Below are positions 63,501 to 64,000 of a stretch of 64,000 bases of DNA, in pieces. Each line of letters begins with the position of its first letter. Position 1 is the first letter of the stretch. The DNA is from Sinotaia quadrata. Its lineage: Eukaryota; Mollusca; Gastropoda; Architaenioglossa; Viviparidae. The translations under genes were made by a program, and so were the position numbers. The stretch is from contig CM054180.1 of assembly GCA_028829895.1 (NCBI GenBank), positions 91,575,135-91,639,134 of the forward strand, read 5' to 3'. The notes below the pieces were generated by a model. The model searched no databases. It saw nothing but the letters and a program-made list of their open reading frames with translations, and was not told the DNA's origin.

Positions 63501-63831
63501 TGTATATATGTGGTCAATGTTTCTATTCAAATTAGACTTTTATTTATATTTTTTGCAAATTTTCATACAGTCTAATAAAAAAATTAACCTATTAAAAAAT
63601 GTTGGTGTATATTCTTATTATTGAATTTGTTATTTCATAAATAAAAAAGTATTCAAGACAAAACTGTTTATAAACTTACTGGATGTCAGATTGTCAATAT
63701 GTCGAGGTGCATGTCCTAATAAGGACTGATGCAACTGTTGATTTCTTTCTATGCCCTCCTGCAATTGTTGACGTAATGTCCTCATAGCAGACAATTCAGT
63801 ACAAAGTTCTGCTTCACTGCTATGACCACCA
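5982..63831 (-). CDS. CDK5RAP2: CDK5RAP2/myomegalin/centrosomin-family scaffold gene, 14 exons, 5' part missing
   Basis: A split gene, joined by hand from 14 exons: 63831-63680, 60389-59647, 54747-54016, 52420-52204, 46401-46296, 43943-43015, 42303-40665, 38590-38499, 32686-32552, 32391-32269, 28436-28077, 22493-22321, 15904-15746 and 6140-5982. All introns are GT-AG and phase agrees at every junction, giving 1905 codons without a stop. The protein is mostly heptad coiled coil with Ser/Thr-rich linkers. Family-like segments are LRQQLEEGIERNQQLHQSLL (residues about 20-39) and the RLRQYRTLLHAAK motif (about 560-572), which resemble the conserved coils of CDK5RAP2 and PDE4DIP. Known family role: pericentriolar or Golgi scaffold that recruits gamma-tubulin complexes through an N-terminal CM1 motif, which would lie beyond the window. 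Vertebrates have two paralogues and most invertebrates one, so centrosomin-like (cnn) or PDE4DIP-like would be equally fair names. The assignment is from remembered family sequence, not a search. Confidence 0.72.
6893..7890 (+). mobile_element. LTR-like repeat, family A copy 1 (5' LTR)
   Basis: It begins TGTTGTATGATGGGGAATTT and shares about 1 kb with 23348-24360, in the same orientation and order, with small indels. It carries a TATA-like GGTGATAAAAGACCC at about 7300 and precedes a decayed gag. The sequence CTTGGCGACGTACC at about 8030 could be a primer-binding site; if so the LTR would extend to about 8030 rather than 7890. The 3' boundary is therefore uncertain. Confidence 0.65.
8590..8785 (+). 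repeat. Direct repeat in the leader of the family A element
   Basis: AGGAGAAGTGGGAAGTATCTTACAC recurs (one base changed) about 72 bases later, and AGTATCTTACAC a third time near 8757. It looks like a leader minisatellite between LTR and gag. Confidence 0.55.
8923..9915 (+). pseudogene. Decayed Ty3/Gypsy-type gag of the family A element
   Basis: Translation in one main frame gives a retrotransposon-gag-like segment: FWALNLSSHLHGESLDCFHA at about 9279-9338, then YEALRDSLRLRYK, then a CCHC knuckle (CYTCNKLGH...C, about 9820-9862). The frame is broken by at least six stops and one or more frameshifts. One TGA falls inside the CCHC knuckle, at about 9855. No protease, reverse transcriptase or integrase follows, so the element is truncated soon after gag. 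It lies antisense to the host gene. Assignment to Ty3/Gypsy rests on gag shape plus the knuckle only. Confidence 0.75.
9960..12860. other. Intronic stretch without a recognised feature
   Basis: AT-rich sequence after the truncated gag. Short open frames at about 10742-10993 and 12344-12717 are neither flanked by splice sites in phase nor similar to a family I know. The part at about 12000-12500 has a mildly repeat-like, poly-A/T-patterned texture, but I see no second copy. Confidence 0.5.
12868..13589. mobile_element. MITE with TTAA target duplication
   Basis: TTAA (12864-12867) is followed by GGTGGCACACCTAGCTC. The far end reads CAGTTATGTGTGCTACC, followed by TTAA (13590-13593). The reverse complement of the far end matches the near end at 13 of 17 bases. 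The 722-bp body has no coding frame. TTAA duplications are characteristic of piggyBac and Kolobok superfamilies; the GGTGGCACAC terminus does not let me choose between them. Confidence 0.72.
14040..14660. promoter_or_regulatory. CpG-rich intronic patch, possible regulatory island
   Basis: Roughly 25 CpG dinucleotides within about 620 bp, against a background where CpG is rare. It includes GCTACCGCCGG, TTCGGTGATTTCGGTC and TTTCGACGC. The 80-codon open frame on the minus strand within it is not supported by splice sites or similarity. An unmethylated promoter or enhancer is the simplest reading, but no transcript is visible. Confidence 0.35.
15746..15904 (-). CDS. CDK5RAP2: CDK5RAP2-like exon m (C-terminal globular-looking segment)
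   Basis: 159 nt, 53 codons, residues 1801-1853, phase 0 at both ends; acceptor TTTGTGCAG, donor GTGGAG|GTATGT. It encodes EIQMSAQNMRICVEEECRLI then GNFWLTQLPPLNARGEFYDP. The aromatic/proline FWLTQLPPL stretch is unlike the rest of the coiled-coil protein and may be a specific partner-binding site. Its position is where the family carries its C-terminal CM2-type region; that match is inferred from position only. Confidence 0.85.
16110..16138 (+). other. G-run, potential G-quadruplex
   Basis: Four runs of four or more G within 29 bases (GGGGGT, GGGGGGGA, GGGG, GGGGG). It lies about 206 bp upstream of exon m in transcript direction, with the C-rich strand in the pre-mRNA. Confidence 0.7.
17001..17620. 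mobile_element. piggyBac-like non-autonomous element
   Basis: Flanked by TTAA on both sides (16997-17000 and 17621-17624). The left terminus CCATCTGAACCT matches the reverse complement of the right terminus, CCTTTTGAACCC, with three mismatches in 12. Inside, on the plus strand from 17203, a broken frame with an acidic DSDSEELH-like stretch recalls the N-terminus of piggyBac transposases. The remainder of a transposase is missing. Size about 620 bp. Confidence 0.68.
19370..20660. repeat. Degenerate tandem repeat field
   Basis: Units of about 40-55 bp share the words GTGAATAGCAGA, ACTAGTAAATCTCATGA and CACATGGAGTGAATA. The best-kept copies are at about 19819-19870 and 19915-19965, and about two dozen decayed copies follow. 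The array is intronic and non-coding. Confidence 0.7.
22030..22042 (+). repeat. TG run ending in a poly-G tract
   Basis: A GTGTGTG tract runs directly into about 12 consecutive G. Confidence 0.9.
22321..22493 (-). CDS. CDK5RAP2: CDK5RAP2-like exon l (conserved C-terminal coil)
   Basis: 173 nt, residues 1744-1800; acceptor GATAAATAG, donor AGTGAG|GTGAGT, phase 0 at its end. It encodes DVRHLFAIGPLEGYEKLRGE and NRELLAMLSAMQARMAHRMK, then DFIGLSISE. The lack of low-complexity drift suggests it is under strong constraint. Confidence 0.87.
23198..23290 (+). mobile_element. hAT-like terminal fragment
   Basis: CAGGGATGCACAAACCACGG then CCCGCATGCGGCCC, a GC-rich 'CAGGGxTGCxCAAxC...GGCCCGC' end of the kind found on many non-autonomous hAT elements. 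No opposite end or 8-bp duplication is visible, so it may be a fragment or solo end. Confidence 0.4.
23348..24372 (+). mobile_element. LTR-like repeat, family A copy 2 (solo LTR or truncated)
   Basis: It starts TGTTGTATGATGGGGAATTT and follows copy 1 through GGCTTATT/TTTATTAATA, the CACTTAGGCTTTG block and the terminal GTATTTGTTAGTGAAGTA. No gag follows, which fits a solo LTR. No clear target duplication was found, and similarity ends near 24360. An open frame of 92 codons inside is a by-product. Confidence 0.65.
28077..28436 (-). CDS. CDK5RAP2: CDK5RAP2-like exon k (disordered linker)
   Basis: 360 nt, residues 1624-1742 plus split codons; acceptor TTCTCCAACAG, donor TTAGCAG|GTTTGT. It is mostly polar, low-complexity sequence rich in Ser, Thr, Arg and Gln, with no coil. 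It ends in a more ordered segment, HPHSLKYWYDQPITTLSHLA. An unbroken 360-nt frame, both splice sites and matching phase support it as a real exon. Confidence 0.82.
28885..29090. repeat. Three-copy tandem repeat, about 75-bp unit
   Basis: The phrase TTTGTTGTTCTTGCTTGCTT, TGTCTGATTT...CATTCATTATAAACCTTCAC occurs three times with small changes. Confidence 0.75.
29245..29710. repeat. Degenerate repeats around ATCATCAGTTTTACATC
   Basis: ATCATTAGTTTTATATC, ATCAGTTTTACATCTAGA, ATCAGTTTCACATTCAGA, ATCATCAATTTTACATC and ATCATCAGTTTTACATA recur about every 80-120 bases. Confidence 0.55.
30000..30690 (+). promoter_or_regulatory. CpG-rich, CCAAT-bearing promoter-like patch
   Basis: CpG is locally frequent (ACGAAGCGCGTG, GGACGTGAGCGAGAGTCG). 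A consensus CCAAT box (GTCCAATCAGA) lies near 30147. About 490 bases downstream is ATGGACGTGAGCGAGAGTCG followed by ACAA|GTATAG, which would read as a very short first coding exon (MDVSESRQ) with a donor. No partner exon is identified, so a promoter of an antisense or non-coding transcript is speculative. Confidence 0.3.
31375..31515. repeat. Small tandem repeat, about 43-bp unit
   Basis: TTCTAGAACACTCTGAGTGA, TGTGCTTTTAATAGTGCAT is followed by TTCTGGATGATTCCCCATGG, TGTGCTTTGTGAGTGCAT and a partial third unit. The 70-codon minus-strand open frame across it is therefore not a gene. Confidence 0.5.
31805..32165 (+). mobile_element. Repeat C copy 1
   Basis: It shares about 360 bp with 48685-49075: TAAATTTATTGTTA, GATTAAAGATGGATTTAT, TAGTAAGAAGTTTTCCA, AGAGAGAAAACGTTTACAGT, GCCTGCATAT, TCTCATCACTTGTAATTAGT and an AACTAGGTGGCA end. 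The same tail recurs at 59430-59535. The terminal ACTAGGTGGCAGTGGCA form resembles an LTR-to-primer-binding-site junction, which would make it an LTR 3' part. It ends about 100 bp from exon j. Confidence 0.65.
32269..32391 (-). CDS. CDK5RAP2: CDK5RAP2-like exon j
   Basis: 123 nt, residues 1583-1622 plus split codons; acceptor TTTATGTATAG, donor AGTCTCA|GTTTGT. It encodes a Pro-rich linker (GHPSPEPRDS) followed by AHHILIDAQNQLMQ. A second GT a few bases downstream (GTACTT) would break frame with the next exon and was rejected. Confidence 0.78.
32552..32686 (-). CDS. CDK5RAP2: CDK5RAP2-like exon i
   Basis: 135 nt, residues 1538-1581 plus split codons; acceptor TTGTTTGCAG, donor CTGGAG|GTTTGT. 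It encodes SQDKKEELMRQLLSELSQTR followed by RLAEDLIARLEHKC, a clear amphipathic coil, then a Ser/Thr-rich end. A 160-bp intron, the shortest in the gene, separates it from the next exon. Confidence 0.85.
32845..33045. mobile_element. Possible pogo/Tigger-type MITE fragment
   Basis: AGAATCCAGTTAATTGGGCC, ACTGGTTAATAGGGGCAGCT and later CTTAATTGGGGACAGGCAG form the 'xxAATTGGGxx' word set common in pogo-like MITE termini. Clear inverted ends were not found. Confidence 0.35.
36439..37577 (-). pseudogene. Internally deleted Mutator-like transposase relic
   Basis: The N-terminal part (37577-37062) carries a Cys-bearing KCTVCQETIYENYLASK segment followed by FDINRQAIYAS. The C-terminal part follows at once: DLPVCKRL, then a frameshift, ASLYHDFSTDENPQHQFYPT, GEDSWCFFQQ, then SRCCSGKT and an in-frame stop. 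After another frameshift come HVEFAVITALREFNFGAAAA, FFGLQTGHHMARLC, a Lys/Arg-rich tail and the terminal PAYGAGF. This order (Cys segment, FDINR, GEDSWC, GKTxN, LREFN, YGAGxF) fits the Mutator-like transposase family widespread in invertebrates. The roughly 150-200 residues between FDINR and DLPVCKR that would hold the DDE catalytic core are absent. It is sense-oriented inside the host intron. Confidence 0.8.
37605..37872. repeat. Direct duplication of about 97 bp, offset about 171 bp
   Basis: AAATTATCTTTATACATATA GAT...GATCATTTTG...TATAGTTTC.GAGATGTG occurs at 37605-37700 and again at 37776-37872. It flanks the 5' end of the transposase relic and may belong to the transposon's subterminal region. 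Confidence 0.65.
38499..38590 (-). CDS. CDK5RAP2: CDK5RAP2-like exon h
   Basis: 92 nt, residues 1507-1536 plus one base at each end; acceptor TTTGTGTGCAG, donor CAGAAT|GTAAGT. It encodes LVAGQKEMSQLNQTLKCELK then LYESIQCQAE, continuing the EEYKK end of the previous exon without a frame break. A run of LNQxLxxELxLYE is compatible with the C-terminal coils of the family. Confidence 0.85.
38880..39560. repeat. Degenerate tandem repeats around AATAGCTAATCTAGGCTATAA
   Basis: The words GGAAATGTCTAATAGCTAA and TCTAGGCTATAAGGGAAAAG recur about every 35-60 bases, roughly 14 decayed units. Copies are best kept at about 39085-39310. Confidence 0.72.
40110..40330. repeat. Short repeats around AATTAATCAAATC
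   Basis: AATTAATCAAATCAACATGA, AATTAATCAAATCGCCTGAA, AATTAATCAAATCATCTCGG and AATTAATCAAACCATCCTCA occur about 60 bases apart, each followed by TAxACTxGxxxxTTTTT. Four decayed units. Confidence 0.6.
40665..42303 (-). CDS. CDK5RAP2: CDK5RAP2-like exon g (large coiled-coil exon with 21-residue repeats)
   Basis: 1639 nt, residues 961-1505 plus split codons; acceptor CTGTCAACAG, donor TATAAAAA|GTAAGT. It is coiled coil from end to end. Near its start, five copies of a 21-residue unit (consensus about ELEHTISEQKHTITAYGNSIK) occupy about 41805-42140. They are flanked by looser 7-residue copies such as YEHTIKE. The rest is a classical heptad rod rich in Glu, Gln, Leu and Lys. The open frame continues upstream of the first TTG/ATG to the acceptor through AQLTSILNDQ, so this is an internal exon and not a gene start. 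Confidence 0.9.
41805..42140 (-). repeat. Coding minisatellite, 63-bp unit (21 residues), five copies
   Basis: The GNS codons (AGAGTTTCC on the plus strand) recur at exactly 63-base spacing: T-runs begin at 41823, 41886, 41949, 42012 and 42075. The unit is three heptads and so keeps coiled-coil register. Copies differ by only a few bases, suggesting recent amplification or gene conversion. Confidence 0.93.
42304..43014 (-). other. Intron between exons f and g, largely repeat
   Basis: The 711-bp intron is mostly a minisatellite derived from the end of exon f (42556-43014). It also holds a GCAC/AC microsatellite (42506-42554) and about 200 bp of plain AT-rich sequence next to exon g. Confidence 0.85.
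42506..42554. repeat. (GCAC)n then (AC)n microsatellite
   Basis: About eight GCAC units run into about eight AC units. Confidence 0.95.
42556..43036 (-). repeat. Minisatellite carrying the exon f end and splice donor
   Basis: About ten units of roughly 46 bp. On the minus strand each has CTAGTTACAGAAGCACATAG TG|GTATGT...AGTACTTAATGA. The first unit on the gene side is the real end of exon f (CTAGATACAGAAGCACATAG TG|GTAGGT). Several intronic copies keep a GTATGT or GTATGC donor-like core at the same place. Confidence 0.88.
43015..43943 (-). CDS. CDK5RAP2: CDK5RAP2-like exon f (linker then coil)
   Basis: 929 nt, residues 651-959 plus split codons; acceptor TTCTCTCTCAG. The donor is chosen as ATAGTG|GTAGGT because only this cut keeps frame with the next exon; the neighbouring AG|GTGTAC would run into a stop. 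It encodes an acidic start, a long Ser/Thr/His-rich linker, then a coil (LQAKVMVLTDVNRTLREELQ and LQQHLAELQRLRARLEQLD). The last 23 or so bases of the exon are also the repeat unit of the minisatellite in the following intron. Confidence 0.83.
44180..44510. repeat. Degenerate tandem repeat, about 60-65-bp unit
   Basis: AACTCTAAAATCCAGGAATC, AACAATTAGAAATCATGATG and later forms such as AACTCTGTAATCCATGAAGC recur five or six times with drift. Confidence 0.68.
45131..46187 (+). mobile_element. LTR-like repeat B, copy 1 (solo LTR candidate)
   Basis: It begins TGTGTGGCAGAGTAAATTTG and ends near GAGAATAACAGTGAAACAAT. TTCAT stands directly before (45126-45130) and after (46188-46192), a possible 5-bp target duplication. 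It matches 47464-48410 in the same order. GACTAATAAATACTGTT near 45690 gives a plus-strand poly(A) signal. No retroviral-type coding sequence is attached. Antisense to the host gene. Confidence 0.68.
46296..46401 (-). CDS. CDK5RAP2: CDK5RAP2-like exon e (short coiled coil)
   Basis: 106 nt, residues 616-649 plus split codons; acceptor TTCTCCCCAG, donor GAACA|GTAAGT. It encodes DLEMQEAQLLIKDLQEQIIM and joins to HSQELKDWE of the next exon, so the heptads run across the junction. At 106 nt (not a multiple of 3) its loss would shift the frame. It lies between two same-orientation copies of an LTR-like repeat. Confidence 0.85.
46420..46755. repeat. Satellite D, first half
   Basis: Units of about 50-60 bp with the words AAGCAAACTCAGTAAAAACT, ACTTAGACAAACACAAGACA and AGAGAAGTAAAG. 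They start within 20 bases of the exon e acceptor, so the intron side of that splice site is part of the repeat. Confidence 0.75.
47464..48410 (+). mobile_element. LTR-like repeat B, copy 2
   Basis: TGTGGCAGAGTAAATTTGCC through GTGACCCGAC, GAAGTAAACAACxTGAGTTG, GGGCTGAGAT, CTAATAAATAATGTTGCAAG to GAGAATAACAGTGAATCA. It follows copy 1 throughout but with many substitutions and indels. No clear target duplication. Antisense to the host gene. Confidence 0.68.
48685..49075 (+). mobile_element. Repeat C, copy 2
   Basis: The best full copy of the family seen at 31805-32165. It ends ATTAACTAGGTGGCAGTGGC, ATACA, which looks like the LTR end plus primer-binding site of Gypsy-type elements. It sits about 280 bp beyond repeat B copy 2, so B and C might be parts of one longer element. 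Confidence 0.65.
49855..50325. repeat. Satellite D, second half
   Basis: CAGTAAAACTTACTTAGACA, AACGAGACACAATGAAGCAA, AGCGAACTCTGTAAAAATTC and similar. It clearly uses the same unit as 46420-46755, with about eight to nine copies. Confidence 0.75.
50330..52200. other. Intronic stretch without a recognised feature
   Basis: Plain AT-rich intron sequence. The 85-codon minus-strand frame at 51167-51424 has no matching splice phase. The segment 51250-51760 (TACAGATTAAGCAAGACAGC, AACCCCAATCAGTGTGATAA, GAACTGAGGAACACCATTTT) hints at reverse-transcriptase-like wording on the minus strand but is too decayed to call. Confidence 0.4.
52204..52420 (-). CDS. CDK5RAP2: CDK5RAP2-like exon d (conserved QYRTLL coil)
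   Basis: 217 nt, residues 543-614 plus one base; acceptor AATTCTTAG, donor GTGCAG|GTAAGT. It encodes IKMLEERLLATEGTVRHTSK followed by RLRQYRTLLHAAK, then a Ser-rich segment with LISQSCDDLHGAIQSA. The ATEGTV...QYRTLL pattern resembles a coil in CDK5RAP2 and myomegalin where a heptad run of Gln/Glu leads into an L-x-QYRxLL motif. It is one of the main reasons for the family call. Confidence 0.87.
52421..54015 (-). other. Intron between exons c and d (about 1.6 kb)
   Basis: AT-rich intron with no recognised element. A run of CCGTCTGTCCCTCCGTCCAT near 52477-52497 is a simple TCCG/TCCA repeat. Confidence 0.75.
54016..54747 (-). CDS. CDK5RAP2: CDK5RAP2-like exon c
   Basis: 732 nt, exactly 244 codons (residues 299-542), phase 0 at both ends; acceptor CATTTTGCAG, donor AAACAG|GTGTGT. 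It starts ENHSLCCTC, then a coil (KVKELQNEVRELQCQVRDMN) and a second coil (MAQKILQLKAENKGLIKKMQ). A Ser/Pro-rich linker follows, and it ends in LTCKLQEAQKQ, which joins directly to the coil of the next exon. Because it is phase 0-0, skipping it would keep frame. Confidence 0.87.
55057..56934. mobile_element. Non-autonomous pogo/Tigger-like DNA transposon
   Basis: The left end TAGTCGAACCCACTTATCTT and the reverse complement of the right end, CAGTCGAACCCAGTTATGTC, form an inverted repeat. TA stands on both outer sides (55055-55056 and 56935-56936), as expected for Tc1/mariner-pogo insertions. TTATCTCGAT words near both ends are typical of Tigger termini. The 1878-bp body has no transposase frame. 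Internal blocks are duplicated: 55190-55295 with 56015-56125, 55640-55750 with 56130-56245, and 56390-56550 with 56670-56835. Confidence 0.83.
55950..56000. repeat. (GTTT)n simple repeat
   Basis: GTTTGTTTGTTTGTTT followed by a CTTT-rich variant, inside the pogo-like element. Confidence 0.9.
57085..57560. repeat. Tandem repeat, about 55-60-bp unit, about eight copies
   Basis: AGTTCAAATATTTACAGAGA, TTTTAGACAGCTCATGCATA and variants recur through the field. Confidence 0.85.
59430..59535 (+). mobile_element. Repeat C, 3' fragment (copy 3)
   Basis: ATCCACCAAGTGAGAGACAT, GGGAGAATTATTAATAACTA, ATTCTCGATCACTTGTAATT and AGTTATGTATTATTAATTAA match the tail of repeat C copy 2. Confidence 0.65.
59647..60389 (-). 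CDS. CDK5RAP2: CDK5RAP2-like exon b (Ser/Thr-rich linker, Cys cluster, coil)
   Basis: 743 nt, residues 52-298; acceptor ATGTTTCAG, donor AATAAG|GTAACA, ending in phase 0. The first part is low-complexity Ser/Thr/His linker. A CKKC then CQC cysteine cluster sits at about 60030-60090. The last third turns into a coil around VLQDLIGQLQEDLIASMQQN and ends NQIDLFNK. Linkers of this kind between coils are typical of centrosomal scaffolds. The cysteine cluster is unusual and is reported separately. Confidence 0.85.
60390..63679 (-). other. Intron between exons a and b (about 3.3 kb)
   Basis: AT-rich intron. The short plus-strand frames (61311-61562, 61685-61948) lack splice support. The part 63040-63470 holds two related blocks (ACAAAAGCACA.ACTTTGTATT, and a second copy), a decayed direct duplication. 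Nothing else is recognised. Confidence 0.72.
63680..63831 (-). CDS. CDK5RAP2: CDK5RAP2-like exon a (first in window)
   Basis: 152 nt, residues 1-50 plus split codons at both ends. The acceptor is ...AATGGCAG and the donor CCA|GTAAGT. It encodes an acidic start, then an LRQQLEEGIERNQQLHQSLL coil, then a short HAPRHIDNLTS tail. This is the most family-like segment in the window: CDK5RAP2 and myomegalin carry a similar Leu/Gln coil with a repeated LRxQLExxIxxN pattern. The upstream intron runs off the window, so the preceding exon and N-terminus are not visible. Confidence 0.85.
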
Positions 63832-64000
63832 CTGCCATTTACAAAAAAAACAAAAAACATCAAAATGCTTTTTCTTCTCTCAAAGAGATCTATGTTTATG
63901 AATTAGTATGTAAATGTATAATTTTTAATTTATGACTAAGGAGCAGCATGGTTGCAACAAACCTCCATAATCACCTATATGCTGTCACTACTCTGATATG
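63832..64000 (-). other. Partial intron at the window edge
   Basis: Sequence upstream of exon a on the minus strand. It contains the acceptor tract (TTTTTTGTTTTTTTTGTAAA) and no further coding sequence. Confidence 0.7.

Noticed and set aside
1..64000. CRISPR array, operon or bacterial mobile system
   Set aside because: Introns, poly(A)-type signals and eukaryotic transposons show a metazoan nuclear genome; the tandem repeats have no spacer-repeat alternation.

Overview
This is an AT-rich metazoan genomic window. It has long GT-AG introns, many decayed tandem repeats, microsatellites, and relics of several transposon classes. Together with general CpG scarcity this suggests an invertebrate, perhaps a mollusc or another lophotrochozoan. 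The taxon is an inference; nothing in the window fixes it.

The window is dominated by one split gene on the minus strand. By reading splice sites and codon phase by hand I joined 14 exons, from 63831 down to a stop codon at 5982-5984. They form one uninterrupted reading frame of 1905 residues, and every junction keeps phase. The product is a long coiled-coil protein with Ser/Thr-rich linkers. It reads like the CDK5RAP2 / myomegalin (PDE4DIP) / centrosomin family of centrosome and Golgi microtubule-organising scaffolds. The start of the gene, including the N-terminal gamma-tubulin-complex-binding CM1 region expected for the family, lies beyond the right edge. Residue numbers below count from the first complete codon at 63830.

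Layout from left to right. 1-5981: downstream flank with TG and GA microsatellites, a SINE-like unit and a candidate poly(A) signal. 5982-28436: the last four coding exons, separated by large introns that hold an LTR retroelement with a decayed gag, a possible solo LTR of the same family, a TTAA-flanked MITE, a piggyBac-like MITE, a field of degenerate tandem repeats and a CpG-rich patch. 28437-40664: four short exons, a promoter-like CpG-rich patch, and a broken Mutator-like transposase relic. 40665-43943: the two largest exons. One encodes a 63-bp (21-residue) coiled-coil repeat. The other ends in a splice donor that has been amplified as a minisatellite through the next intron. 43944-54015: three more exon-intron units with two copies of an LTR-like repeat around one small exon, and a satellite array split by insertions. 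54016-64000: three exons and a complete non-autonomous pogo/Tigger-like element.

I found no second protein-coding gene that I would defend, no tRNA or rRNA gene, and no CRISPR or prokaryotic feature. The most interesting items are the donor-carrying minisatellite, the 21-residue repeat in the scaffold, the nested repeat history around the 106-nt exon, and two CpG-rich intronic patches that look like promoters.
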